In this document: piece after piece, positions 20,256 to 29,076 of the stretch | Layout: every line of letters starts with the position of its first letter | Numbering within the stretch: the stretch's first letter is position 1 | Source of the DNA: Granulicella sp. L60 | GTDB lineage: Bacteria; Acidobacteriota; Terriglobia; Terriglobales; Acidobacteriaceae | Assembly (NCBI RefSeq): GCF_009765825.1 | Contig: NZ_LMUR01000015.1 | Span: 323,635 to 387,634, forward strand | Direction: 5' to 3' | Length of the DNA: 64,000 nucleotides | Notes under the pieces: model-generated | Databases searched by the model: none | Seen by the model: the letters and a program-made list of their open reading frames with translations, nothing else | Told to the model about the DNA's origin: nothing | Program-made: the position numbers and the translations under genes

Positions 20256-21257
20256 ATGCATGAGTCCGTATCGCGCCGTAACTTTCTCCGCCAGAGTTTT
20301 GCATTCAGCGCACTAGCTGGTCTTGGCGGATTGCCCTCCATCGCAGCACCAGTGCCTGCCCACGCTCTACACCTTCTGATGGTAGGCGACTGGGGCTACG
20401 AGAACTTCGAGGCGCAGAGCCGCGTCGCCAAAGCCATGCAAGGCTACGTTCACGACCACAGCATCACCACGGAAGCTCTCCTGATGCTCGGCGATAACTG
20501 GTACGGTCCACTCCCCGGCGGAGCCAAAGACCAGCGGTGGCAGACGCAGTTCGAGCAGATGTATCCCAAAGACGTCTTCAACTGCCCGGCCTATGCCATC
20601 CCGGGTAACCACGACTACCAGCGCATGCCGGACAGCAAGGTTGCCGCAGAGCTGGAGTATGCCAAGACCGCCGGAAGCCGATGGACCATGCCCTCACTCT
20701 GGTACCGCTTCGAGTTCCCCGCAAAGAATCCCACCGTTACCTTCATCGCGCTCGACAGCAACATGCCCTTCCCCGATGGAACCTGGGACAAAGGTGCCAA
20801 CTTCACCTTGACGCCACAGCAACAGGTCGACCAGCTCGCATGGTTGACGACAGAGCTTGAGAAACCTCTGACAACGCCATTCCTCGTAGTGATGGGCCAT
20901 CACCCCATCTTCTCCAACGGTCCGCACGGCGATCACAAAACTCTGATCCGCGATTGGGAGCCGCTTCTGCGCAAGCACAAGGCTCACCTCTACCTCGCCG
21001 GCCACGACCACGACATGCAGCACCTGGAGTTCGAAGGTCACCCAACCTCCTTCGTCCTCTCAGGTGGCGGAGGAGCGGATCTCTACAACCTCAAAGTCGC
21101 TCAGGCAGAACGTGGACCCATGGCCGAGAAGGTCTATGGCTTCAGCGATCTCGAGGTCACCCCAGAAGCCCTTACCCTGCGGCATCTCGATGAGCACGGA
21201 CAGGTCATCCACGCCTTCACAAAGAAGCCTGACGGAACAGTCCACATTCTCAGTTAA
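20256..21257 (+). CDS. Tat-exported metallophosphoesterase
   Basis: This protein of about 333 residues has a twin-arginine signal (SRRNFLRQSF) and then a calcineurin-like phosphoesterase domain. The metal ligands appear in order: GDWGYEN, LGDNWYG, PGNHDY, VMGHHPI and LAGHDHDMQ. This layout resembles purple-acid-phosphatase or tartrate-resistant phosphatase-like enzymes. ATG at 20256 places the RR motif at the N-terminus; the upstream TTG (20205) does not. AAGGAAG lies about 12 nt upstream. It acts outside the cytoplasm, probably releasing phosphate. No neighbour suggests the substrate. Confidence 0.9.
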   Translation: MHESVSRRNFLRQSFAFSALAGLGGLPSIAAPVPAHALHLLMVGDWGYENFEAQSRVAKAMQGYVHDHSITTEALLMLGDNWYGPLPGGAKDQRWQTQFEQMYPKDVFNCPAYAIPGNHDYQRMPDSKVAAELEYAKTAGSRWTMPSLWYRFEFPAKNPTVTFIALDSNMPFPDGTWDKGANFTLTPQQQVDQLAWLTTELEKPLTTPFLVVMGHHPIFSNGPHGDHKTLIRDWEPLLRKHKAHLYLAGHDHDMQHLEFEGHPTSFVLSGGGGADLYNLKVAQAERGPMAEKVYGFSDLEVTPEALTLRHLDEHGQVIHAFTKKPDGTVHILS

Positions 21258-21300
21258 GCAGGCTCACGAAGCGAACTGTCACTGGCAAAGAAGCGGCCGA

Positions 21301-21924
21301 CTAAAACTCGCGTCGCCCTTCCATAGCCCGAGTCATCGTGACCTCATCGGCGTACTCGATATCGCTGCCGGCCGGAACTCCGGTAGCAATCCGAGTCACC
21401 TTGAGGTCACCCTTGGCCTTCCGCAGTTCAACTGCAAGATAGCCGGCCGTAGCTTCACCCTCAGTCGTCGGCGAAGTCGCGAGTATCACCTCGTCGACCT
21501 CGCCCAACCGTGTCAATAGATTCGCAATACGCAACTGCTCCGGCCCAACGCCGCCGATAGGAGAAAGCGTCCCATGCAACACATGATAAGCACCGTTGTA
21601 GCTCCGCGTCTTCTCGATCGTCGCAATGTTGGTCGGTTCTTCGATCACGCACACCACACGCTGATTCCTCACCGGATTCGTGCAGTAGCCGCAAGGATCC
21701 ACATCCGTGATGTTGTTGCAGATGGAGCAGAGCCGCAGATGCAGCTTTACCTCGCGAATCGCCAGCGACAGCGCATCCGCGTCCTCACCCGGAGACCGCA
21801 GCACATGAAACGCCAGCCTCTGAGCACTCTTGGTGCCGATGCCGGGCAGCTTCTTCAGTTCCTCAATCAGCCGTGCCATCGGCTCTGCAAACCGGCTCGG
21901 ATTTGTACCGAAAGAAACTGCCAC
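21301..21924 (-). CDS. recR: Recombination protein RecR
   Basis: This 207-residue RecR has an N-terminal helix-hairpin-helix ([18 protein letters not shown]), the zinc finger [16 protein letters not shown], a TOPRIM domain starting [11 protein letters not shown], and a C-terminal segment [16 protein letters not shown]. RecR works with RecO and RecF to load RecA at gapped DNA. It starts with GTG directly after the ybaB stop codon, so the two are translationally coupled, and it ends the dnaX-ybaB-recR operon. This gene order is conserved in many bacteria. Confidence 0.97.
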   Translation of the reverse strand: MAVSFGTNPSRFAEPMARLIEELKKLPGIGTKSAQRLAFHVLRSPGEDADALSLAIREVKLHLRLCSICNNITDVDPCGYCTNPVRNQRVVCVIEEPTNIATIEKTRSYNGAYHVLHGTLSPIGGVGPEQLRIANLLTRLGEVDEVILATSPTTEGEATAGYLAVELRKAKGDLKVTRIATGVPAGSDIEYADEVTMTRAMEGRREF

Positions 21925-22248
21925 TTAGTCCAACCCTGGCAGATCCGGCAGACCCATCATCCCCGCCACACTCGACTTCATCGCATCATCCGCTCTGCGA
22001 CCCGCCTCATTCACTGCCGCAGCGATCAAATCTTCCAGCAACTCCAGATCGCTCGCCGAACTTCCCATCGCTGTCGGCTCTATCTTCACCCGCAACACTT
22101 CCTTCTTCCCATTCATCCGGACGGTCACCACGCCGCCGCCGCTCGAAGCCTCCACCACAGTCGCAGCGAGCTTCTTCTCCATCTGCTCCTGCATCAGCTT
22201 CGCCTGCCCCATCATCTCTTTCATCTTGCCCAGATCAGAAAAATCCAT
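21925..22248 (-). CDS. ybaB: YbaB/EbfC family nucleoid-associated protein
   Basis: This 107-residue protein begins MDFSDLGKMKEMMGQAKLMQ, the family's N-terminal coiled helix. A central beta-sheet follows (GGGVVTVRMNGKKEVLRVKI) and then a C-terminal helix. YbaB dimers bind DNA and accompany RecR/DnaX. ATG at 22248 has GAGG 6 nt upstream; an in-frame GTG at 22254 is less likely. It sits 12 bp after dnaX and abuts recR. Confidence 0.95.
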   Translation of the reverse strand: MDFSDLGKMKEMMGQAKLMQEQMEKKLAATVVEASSGGGVVTVRMNGKKEVLRVKIEPTAMGSSASDLELLEDLIAAAVNEAGRRADDAMKSSVAGMMGLPDLPGLD

Positions 22249-22260
22249 CGTCACCCTCGC

Positions 22261-24318
22261 TTAGTCGCCGTCCCGCAGATCGATCACACTTCGAATCTCA
22301 GCATTGAACAGCGTCTGCGCTCGCTGCACAATCGGATGCTCCATCGCCTTCGCCTGTGCACTCCCACTTCTTGGCGCTCTAGCCTTCTTGTCCGTCTTCT
22401 CTTTCTTTACTCCCGGCAGCAACACAAGCTTCAACGCACCTGCTCCAGCGTCTCGCAGAGCAGCCTTAACGATCTTCTCTGCTTCGCCGTTTACAACCAT
22501 CGGAAGCATCGTCTTCGATAGCTCAGTCTGCACCCTGAGCTCGCTGCCCGCCACTGTCCACTCTGCGTCAGCCAGCGCATCTGCGGCTGTATCCTGATTC
22601 TTCGCGCTGGTCAATGCGTTCACAGATGCCTGCTTGAACGCCTCGGAAGAATGTAACGAAGGAGGTTGCAGATCCGCAACGCTTTCGTCTTCTACTCTAT
22701 CTTCCGCAACCGCGTCTGCAACAACTGCAAACGGCTCAATCTCGGGCTCCGCAATCATTGCTGCTACCGCCGGAAGAACGGCTGCGGCCTCGGCCAGATC
22801 GCCTGCATCTACAAGCGCTGCTCCCATTGCATCGCCGCTGGTCAATATCATCTCTGCTGGCGTGGCCAACGGTGCTGGCACGTTTACTGCTGCGGGTATA
22901 GGCATCGGAGCAGCGGCGACTGGCGGTGCGATTGGTGTAGGGGCGGAAGGCTTCTCGTCGAACCGCCTGCGATTTCTGTCCTGTTCAAACGGAGAGAAAG
23001 CAGGTTTCGCACTTATGATCGGCGCAGTTGGCTCTGGAGGCTTTATCGTCGCTGCGACGTTTTGTATGGCAGGCGCTGCAGCCCTGGCCGCTGTTCCGGC
23101 TATCCGCGGCTGACCTGAGCCACTTGCAACGGGGAACTGACTCAAGATCTCTTCAATCGGCAACAGGCGTCGCAGATGCACAAGCTTCAGCAGCCCAAGT
23201 TCGAAGTGGAAGCGCTGCTCCTGCCGATATCCAAGTTCATCGAACGTCCTTAGCATCACCTGCAGAAACCGCGTTAGTTCCTCTTCGTTGAAGAGCGACG
23301 CCGACCGTCCTGCACGCCTCTGTTCATCTGCGGAGATTTGCAGGAGTTCGCCCGCAACGCCATCGGCTCCAGCACCGTCTACGCCGATGCCAGCGATCTT
23401 CGCGATCACCGTGTTGCGGAGATAGCGCACAAACTGCCGTGCAAGTTGCGCTGGGGAGTTTCCGGAGTCGAGCAACTGATTCGCAACCGTGATAACCTCG
23501 GCGCTGCGGTTTCCGTCTACCGCTTCGAGAATCCTCTCGAAGACGGCGTTCGGGACGGTTCCCATCAGCTCCCGAATCTGGCCCGCATCCAGACGGGCAC
23601 GCCCATCTTCTACTGGAGCGCTTGCGATCGCCTGGTCCATGATCGACAGCGCATCCCGCATCGAACCATCGCCTGCCTCGGCCAGCAGACTCAGCGCCGC
23701 CTCGTCCGCATCTACACCCTCGTGCTCTGCGATTCCACGCAGCTCGCCGAGAATGTCCACCAGCTTTACTGCGTGAAAGCTGAAGTGTTGGCAACGCGAC
23801 CGGACCGTCTGTGGGATATCTTCCGGCTGCGTCGTCGCCATCATGAAGACGATATGGTCTGGTGGTTCTTCGAGCGTCTTCAGAAGTGCGTTGAAGGCTG
23901 CATCGGTGATCTGGTGTGCTTCGTCAAGAATGTAGATCTTGTACTTGTCTCGCGCAGGCCGGTAGCGCGCCGCATCTCGCAGCTCGCGGATCTCGTCGAT
24001 GCCGCGGTTGGTTGCGGCGTCGATCTCGATGACGTCTACTGCATTGCCAGCTTTGATCTCGGTGCAGCTCTCGCATACCTCGCAGGGCTCAGCCGTGGGA
24101 CGCACTTCCGAGCCGATCGTGTTCCGGCAGTTCAGCGCCATCGCCAGGATGCGGGCGATGGTCGTCTTCCCGATGCCGCGATGGCCGCTGAAGATGTAGC
24201 CGTGGGCTATGCGACCCTGGGTCAGGGCGTTCATCAACGTCACGGTCACGTGGTCCTGTCCCGCGACATCCGCGAAACGCTGTGGCCGGTATTTCCTTGC
24301 AAGAACCTGATATGCCAT
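22261..24318 (-). CDS. dnaX: DNA polymerase III subunit gamma/tau
   Basis: This clamp-loader ATPase has 685 residues. MAYQVLARKYRPQRF opens the AAA+ module; Walker A is GHRGIGKTT, the zinc-binding cysteines are in CEVCESCTEIK with one upstream Cys, Walker B is ILDEAHQIT, and sensor SRC is present. Domain III runs to about 370. The remaining C-terminal half is Ala/Pro-rich with a folded end (VNGEAEKIVKAALRDAGAGA), fitting a tau-like extension. The open frame starts 18 codons upstream, but MAYQ is the conserved start. No Shine-Dalgarno is visible. It leads the dnaX-ybaB-recR operon. Confidence 0.96.
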   Translation of the reverse strand: MAYQVLARKYRPQRFADVAGQDHVTVTLMNALTQGRIAHGYIFSGHRGIGKTTIARILAMALNCRNTIGSEVRPTAEPCEVCESCTEIKAGNAVDVIEIDAATNRGIDEIRELRDAARYRPARDKYKIYILDEAHQITDAAFNALLKTLEEPPDHIVFMMATTQPEDIPQTVRSRCQHFSFHAVKLVDILGELRGIAEHEGVDADEAALSLLAEAGDGSMRDALSIMDQAIASAPVEDGRARLDAGQIRELMGTVPNAVFERILEAVDGNRSAEVITVANQLLDSGNSPAQLARQFVRYLRNTVIAKIAGIGVDGAGADGVAGELLQISADEQRRAGRSASLFNEEELTRFLQVMLRTFDELGYRQEQRFHFELGLLKLVHLRRLLPIEEILSQFPVASGSGQPRIAGTAARAAAPAIQNVAATIKPPEPTAPIISAKPAFSPFEQDRNRRRFDEKPSAPTPIAPPVAAAPMPIPAAVNVPAPLATPAEMILTSGDAMGAALVDAGDLAEAAAVLPAVAAMIAEPEIEPFAVVADAVAEDRVEDESVADLQPPSLHSSEAFKQASVNALTSAKNQDTAADALADAEWTVAGSELRVQTELSKTMLPMVVNGEAEKIVKAALRDAGAGALKLVLLPGVKKEKTDKKARAPRSGSAQAKAMEHPIVQRAQTLFNAEIRSVIDLRDGD

Positions 24319-24415
24319 AAAGAAAGAGAGGATAAAACCGGAGCGCGGATAAGCCGCGGCCAGCCACCGCAAGCTTCATTGTATCGCCTATCGGCGAACG
24401 TCTCTGCAGGCGACT

Positions 24416-24877
24416 TTAGTGCTGCAGAGCCTTTGCTTTGGCGCGGGCTTTCCTGGCGCGGCGCTTTACCTCGGCCTCGCTGAACATGGTTCCTCTGCAC
24501 TTCGGCGCTCCGCAGTAACAGTCTTCGTCGCTGTCGTCGCTGTCGTGGAGGTTGTACTCGTAGGTGAGCTCCTCGCCGGCTGCGATGTTGCGGACAGCGG
24601 TGACGAAGATCCGTCCGCCGATGTCTTCGCTCTCGCAGTTTGGATCGCAGGAGTGATTGATGAACATCGCAGTTCCGAAGCCATCAATGACCATTCCGTC
24701 GTCTCCACAACTGAAGAGATACGTGATGAAGCGGTCCTTATACCGTTCATTTGCTTCGTCTTTGGTAAAGCGAGGTCCGTCGTACTCACAGACGCGCGAA
24801 CCTTTTTTGATGGCTTGCGTGGTGTAGCAGCCCGCGGCGTGAATCGCGGAAGAACGAATGATCAGTCCATCAAGCAT
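24416..24877 (-). CDS. SET-domain protein with post-SET cysteine motif
   Basis: This 153-residue protein is a compact SET domain. It starts with a strand-rich part (GLIIRSSAIHAAGCYTTQAI), carries the knot motif FINHSCDPNCESE (74-80 core), the SAM/substrate segment GEELTYEYNLHD (101-112), and a post-SET cluster CYCGAPKC (120-127) that can bind zinc with Cys from the knot. The tail is Lys/Arg-rich. In eukaryotes this fold methylates lysines on histones. Bacterial SET proteins exist but their targets are mostly unknown. It lies upstream of dnaX in the same direction, about 100 bp away. No Shine-Dalgarno is obvious. Confidence 0.92.
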   Translation of the reverse strand: MLDGLIIRSSAIHAAGCYTTQAIKKGSRVCEYDGPRFTKDEANERYKDRFITYLFSCGDDGMVIDGFGTAMFINHSCDPNCESEDIGGRIFVTAVRNIAAGEELTYEYNLHDSDDSDEDCYCGAPKCRGTMFSEAEVKRRARKARAKAKALQH

Positions 24878-24991
24878 AGTCAGATAGGATCCATCGAAAT
24901 AAAATAGCGGCAGGGAATCAGCCCGGGTCTGCTGACTATAACAAAGTGGCGGGCGACAGCGTCAAACGGTGGTACGGGTACTCTGGAGAAG

Positions 24992-25744
24992 ATGGCAGTT
25001 CACCTTACATATCGCGTAGTGCTGACGGCGTTGGTGCTATCGGCGGGAGCGTGCGTGGCTCAGTCGACGCCCGCGCCTGCTCCTCCTCCTTGTCCGGCTG
25101 CGGGGCAGAGCAGCGATAAGAGCCAGCCGTGCACTCCGCCAGCAGCGACCGGCACGAAGCCGTCGGCGGCGCAGCAGTTCCCGTTCCCTGGTGCAGCGAA
25201 CAAGCCGGCGGCTGCTCCTGATGCTCCAAGTGCTGCGCCAGATTCGCCGGCTCCGAGCTCGGGGTCTACGACTCCGTCTTCGGCGGCGGCTGAGCATCCG
25301 TTTCCTACAGCGCCTCCGCCGAAGCTGCCGTGGGATGATTCGAGCAGCAGCAGTTCCAGCTCGAGCAGAGGGGACGATCCGTCTGCCGATGCGCCGGACG
25401 ATCCTGCCGCGGTGTCGAAGGGCGATCCGCCTGAGGGAACTTCTGTTCACCGGAAGCTGCCCAAGGTGCAGCGGGTGCAGACGGACGATGAGCGCGTGGA
25501 TGAAGATCTCCGGGTTGCGAAGTTTTATATGCGTGACGATAACCTGCCGGGGGCCTATCTGCGGGCGAAGGATGCGGTGAAGGTTCAGCCGGACTACTCC
25601 GCCGGGCACTTCGCTCTGGGCGAGATCGCGCAGAAGATGAAGAAGAAGGACGAGGCGGTTGCTGAGTACCAGACTTATCTCAAGCTCGATCCGGCGGGCG
25701 AGAAGGCCAAGGCTGCACGCCTGGCACTTGAACAACTGCAGTAG
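24992..25744 (+). CDS. Exported Pro/Ser-rich TPR protein
   Basis: This 250-residue protein has a signal peptide (LTYRVVLTALVLSAGACVAQ). A long low-complexity Pro/Ala/Ser segment follows (residues about 25-150), including a Ser run (DDSSSSSSSSS). The C-terminal part has TPR-like helices (AVKVQPDYSAGHFALGEIAQ, DEAVAEYQTYLKLDP). It is probably an envelope scaffold protein. The Cys in the signal (GACVAQ) could be a weak lipobox, but SPI cleavage after VAQ is as likely. ATG at 24992 has GGAG upstream. Confidence 0.75.
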   Translation: MAVHLTYRVVLTALVLSAGACVAQSTPAPAPPPCPAAGQSSDKSQPCTPPAATGTKPSAAQQFPFPGAANKPAAAPDAPSAAPDSPAPSSGSTTPSSAAAEHPFPTAPPPKLPWDDSSSSSSSSSRGDDPSADAPDDPAAVSKGDPPEGTSVHRKLPKVQRVQTDDERVDEDLRVAKFYMRDDNLPGAYLRAKDAVKVQPDYSAGHFALGEIAQKMKKKDEAVAEYQTYLKLDPAGEKAKAARLALEQLQ

Positions 25745-25813
25745 CCCAATTTTTCAGATTGCAATAGAAGAGTAGCCGGAGCGGGGGTAAGGCGTGTAAG
25801 TTTGGTGCTGCCT

Positions 25814-26344
25814 ATGGACCTGACCCTGCACCGGCTCGAGCGCGAGATTGCATCCTGCTTACACGGGCTGGACGCTGACCGGACCCAGCTTCGTCCGCCG
25901 TCGCGTCCGGGCAAGTGGAGCATCCAGCAGATCGTGGAGCATCTGCTGCTGAGCTACTCCGGCGCGGAGATGGCGCTTAACGCTCGCCTGGTGAAGGGGA
26001 GACCGACGCAGGCGAAGCCGAACCTGATGCAGCGGATGGGGCAGTACACCGTGGTTCGGCTGGGCTACTTTCCTACCGGGCGACAGGCTCCGGCGCTGGT
26101 GATGCCTGCGGAGACGGTGCATCCACTGTCCGGCGACGAGCTTGCGGAGGCGGCGAAGGACCATCTTGCGCGGCTGGATGTGCTTTGCGTCGAGGCCGAG
26201 GGGCTGTTCGGGGGCGACTGCCAGTGCGCGTCTCATATGTCGCTGGGTCCGCTTAGCGTGGATCAGTGGCGAAGGTTTCAGCTCATCCATGGAGAGCATC
26301 ATCTGAAGCAGATTGTGGCGATTCGGCGCGCTCATCGGGTTTAG
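25814..26344 (+). CDS. DinB-like four-helix protein
   Basis: This 176-residue protein starts MDLTLHRLEREIASCLHGLD. The segment PGKWSIQQIVEHLLLSY is characteristic of the DinB/YfiT four-helix-bundle superfamily, with His in the helix-2 metal position, and a C-terminal FQLIHGEHHLKQI supplies the last His ligands. DinB-like proteins often bind a divalent metal and some are thiol-dependent S-transferases. The function here is unknown. An upstream in-frame TTG (25802) is less likely than ATG at 25814. Confidence 0.8.
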   Translation: MDLTLHRLEREIASCLHGLDADRTQLRPPSRPGKWSIQQIVEHLLLSYSGAEMALNARLVKGRPTQAKPNLMQRMGQYTVVRLGYFPTGRQAPALVMPAETVHPLSGDELAEAAKDHLARLDVLCVEAEGLFGGDCQCASHMSLGPLSVDQWRRFQLIHGEHHLKQIVAIRRAHRV

Positions 26345-26700
26345 CTTTTGCCCCTGTCCCCGGCATAAAGTGTGCAAAGTCTTCAAAGCAGACACTTTAG
26401 GTCTGGACCTCAGGTTGTATGCGGGTGGTAAAGTCCTTTCTTTTATGGGGTTGGAGGCAAAGTCTTCCATTTGAATGAGTTATGGCTTGAATAGCTAATT
26501 GGGTATCTCCTTTGTTTTCTTTTATCTCTAAGTACTATTCTAATGAATTGGGTGAAACTAATGCGTCACTGTGGGTTATGTAAAATTTGGTCTGCAAGTA
26601 GTTATTTTTACAGGGGTTATTGGTTTGCGATGGCCGGTTTGGGGTGATTTGGGGCTTGACAGTGTTTTGGATGGTCTAGTGCATTTTTGCGAGGAGAGAG
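26345..26700. repeat. AT-rich composite intergenic element, copy 1
   Basis: No gene is visible here. In order, the stretch has CCCCTGTCCCC, TGCAAAGTCTTC, TTTTATGGGG, a TTTTCTTTTATCTCTA segment, and GGGGCTTGACA (with TTGACA at 26656-26661). The same landmarks in the same order occur at 55385-55655. Base composition is clearly lower in GC than the flanking genes. Confidence 0.55.
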
Positions 26701-26748
26701 GCTGGGGAGCCTAGGTTTGACGGTAGGGTCGTAGAGATGGCAGAGACA

Positions 26749-26936
26749 GCAGATCCCTCCGCTTCGCTGCGGGATGACAAACAAAAGGACAACTGCAAAG
26801 GCAGCAATAATGGCAAAGCCAACGACAACCGCAGATCCCTATGGGATAACAACAAAGGGCGGGCAACGACAACCGAAGCAACAAAGGCAAAGGCAAAAGC
26901 AACGACTGACGCAGATCCCCTACGGGGATGACAAAC
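26749..26936. repeat. Cluster of three short palindromic repeats (inverse orientation)
   Basis: The copies are GCAGATCCC-CTAC-GGGGATGAC-like units at 26749-26782 (with an enlarged stem CCGCTTCGCTGCGG), 26831-26853 and 26911-26936. They are separated by CAACGACAAC/AAAGGCAAAGGC simple sequence, mirroring the cluster at 17384-17653. Confidence 0.8.
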
Positions 26937-27005
26937 AAGAGCACAGGCAACAGCAGCAGCAAAAGCAACAACGACAACAAAGACGTCAATGGCGATGTCG
27001 TGTGG

Positions 27006-27461
27006 CTAGTCGTCTTCTTCCATGTCGTCGCCGGTGGGGGTGACCAGGATGGGGGGTTCTTCTTCGAGTTCGTCTTCTACGCGGAGGTAGCGGCGCATGT
27101 AGCGCAGGGGCTCTTCGGCGGCGGCGAGTTCTTTGAGGTGGTAGAGCCAGGCGTCCTCGCGGGTGCGGCGGCGGGTGTAGGCCTTGCGGCTGACGGTGCC
27201 GATGGTGCCGTCCTTCATTCTGCGGGTGAAGGTCTGGTTGGGGACGAGGAAGGTCATGGTCTCGCCGGGCTTCCAGAAGCAGCTGGCGAACTCGTGGGAG
27301 AAGAGAAGCGCGTAGTAGCGTCTTTCGGCGGCGAGGGTCTCGACTGCCTGGCGGGCGTTCTGCCAGGGAAGCCCCAGCTTGTTGACGTACCACCTGCGAA
27401 ACTCGAAGCCGTTGCTGCGGGCCTGGCCTACTAACAAGTGAAGTAACTCAAACCGTGTCAT
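27006..27461 (-). CDS. Conserved hypothetical protein, 151 aa
   Basis: This small basic protein has an acidic end. The N-terminal half (MTRFELLHLLVGQARSNGF, then FRRWYVNKLGLPWQ) is helical, followed by a central part rich in aromatic and basic residues (TFTRRMKDGTIGTVSRKAY, RRRTREDAWLYHLKELAA). The tail is acidic (VEDELEEEPP, TPTGDDMEEDD). It has no signal peptide or membrane segment. Coding is supported by composition and by the absence of a better frame. I do not recognise a family with certainty; it may be an acidobacterial lineage-specific protein. Confidence 0.65.
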   Translation of the reverse strand: MTRFELLHLLVGQARSNGFEFRRWYVNKLGLPWQNARQAVETLAAERRYYALLFSHEFASCFWKPGETMTFLVPNQTFTRRMKDGTIGTVSRKAYTRRRTREDAWLYHLKELAAAEEPLRYMRRYLRVEDELEEEPPILVTPTGDDMEEDD

Positions 27462-27754
27462 AGCGTTCCGTTAAGCCTGAAAGAAGGATGCTGCAATGCC
27501 GGAGCAGAGAGCGCTGCGGCGTATAGTCGATCGTGCGTTCTCTTCCGAGGCTTCCCCTGAGGTTCCAAGGAGATGAAGATGCCACGATCGAACATAATAG
27601 AAGTCACGTGAAGACATAGTATCTGCATCCTTATCGGAACGTAAGAGCGTCTTACGGGTATGGCTGTCCTATGAGAGGACACCGGACGGATGAGCTATTT
27701 TGCCTGCGACGGGATGTAGCTTGGCGAACAAAATGCACGATTACCGATAGATCT
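27462..27754. other. Intergenic region with two small hairpins
   Basis: This 293-bp divergent region contains CGTAAGA-GCG-TCTTACG (27640-27656) and TGTCCT-ATGAG-AGGACA (27664-27680), two perfect small stems close together and upstream of the gene at 27755. They could be operator or leader structures. No RNA gene is supported. Confidence 0.4.
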
Positions 27755-29002
27755 ATGCAGTCTGAACCTCGGAGAACGACGATAAAACGCAGCCTGAGTC
27801 TCTTTCTTCTTCTTTTTGTAGCGTTTTTGCCGTTGGCGTCCGCGGAGGGGCAGAGGTTCGACTCTGCGGCCCATACCGATCCGGTGAACCTGACGCCGGA
27901 GACACGCGAGGCCTTTGAACGGTTCTATGTGCTTGACTATGAGGCTGCGCTGGCGCGTTTTGAGGCGGTGCAGCGGGCGCATCCGCAGAGCGCGATTGCG
28001 ATTGGCAATGTGCTGCTGACGGTGGTCTTTCGGGAGCTGTACCGGCAGGATCTTTTGGATACGACGTACTACGCTCATGACTCGTTTCTGACGTCGAAGC
28101 GCAATGTGCCGGTGCCGCAGGCGATCCGCGACCGGGTCGAGTCGCTGACGAACGCTGCGGTTGCGCTGGCGGATCAGCAGATCAAGACGAATCCGAATGA
28201 TGCGAATGCTTATTTCGCTCGCGGGTATGCGCGTGGGATGCATGCTGCCTTTATTACGCTGGTGGACCATAGCTACGTTGCGGCTGCGCGGCAGGGGTTG
28301 GCTTCGCGGAACGACAGCGAGGCTACGCTGAAGATAGATCCTGAGTATGCGGATGCGAAGATGGCGATGGGGATCCAGCAGTTTGCGGTGGCCAGCCTGC
28401 CGCGTCTGGTGCGGATGCTGGTGGGGATTGCGGGGGTGGGGGGCAATAAAGAGAAGGGGCTGGATCTTTTGCGGGAGTCGGCTGCGCATGGGATTGTCAC
28501 TCCGATTGAGTCGAGGACGGCGCTGTCGCTCTTTCTGCGGCATGATGGGCGGTATCAAGAGGCGATTGTGGTGCAGAAGGGGCTGGCCGATCAGTTTCCG
28601 CGCGACTATCTGTTTCGGCTGGAGGTGGCGAATCTGACCAAGGATTCGGGCAATGGGCCGGGGGCGATTGCGTTGTATCGCGGGATTCTGGCGGATGCGC
28701 AGAGGCCGGGGTACTTCGTCGATGCTCGGCTGCATATGACTTATTTTGGGCTGGCGGACACGGAGCGGGGGCAGAACCAGATTGCAGAGGCGGCGCAGAA
28801 CTATGTGAAGGCGGCTGCGCAGCCTACGTGCAGCGACTGGATTCGGCGGCGGGCGCAGTTGAATGCGGGCGAGATGTTCGACCTGATGCAGAATCGGGCG
28901 GAGGCGATGAAGCAGTATGAGCTGGCGGCGGCGGGGGGTGGGGATCAGTCGCAGGCTGATGCGGCGCACCGATATATGAAGACGCCTTATGCGGGGAAGT
29001 AG
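27755..29002 (+). CDS. Exported TPR-type helical repeat protein
   Basis: This 415-residue protein has a signal peptide (RRTTIKRSLSLFLLLFVAFL, cleaved near SAEG). Helical repeats follow through the whole length, for example FYVLDYEAALARFEAVQRAH, DQQIKTNPNDANAYFARGYA and NYVKAAAQPTCSD. The pattern suggests a periplasmic TPR/SEL1-like solenoid, perhaps a scaffold. ATG at 27755 was chosen because it starts the signal peptide; the open frame upstream to 27671 has no such feature. No catalytic motif is seen. Confidence 0.78.
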   Translation: MQSEPRRTTIKRSLSLFLLLFVAFLPLASAEGQRFDSAAHTDPVNLTPETREAFERFYVLDYEAALARFEAVQRAHPQSAIAIGNVLLTVVFRELYRQDLLDTTYYAHDSFLTSKRNVPVPQAIRDRVESLTNAAVALADQQIKTNPNDANAYFARGYARGMHAAFITLVDHSYVAAARQGLASRNDSEATLKIDPEYADAKMAMGIQQFAVASLPRLVRMLVGIAGVGGNKEKGLDLLRESAAHGIVTPIESRTALSLFLRHDGRYQEAIVVQKGLADQFPRDYLFRLEVANLTKDSGNGPGAIALYRGILADAQRPGYFVDARLHMTYFGLADTERGQNQIAEAAQNYVKAAAQPTCSDWIRRRAQLNAGEMFDLMQNRAEAMKQYELAAAGGGDQSQADAAHRYMKTPYAGK

Positions 29003-29076
29003 GGTGGCTGTTCGCTGCGGTTTTGCTGTTGTTTGGCTTATGGTGTGTGGCAAAATAGAAGCTTTGGAGGCGTGCT

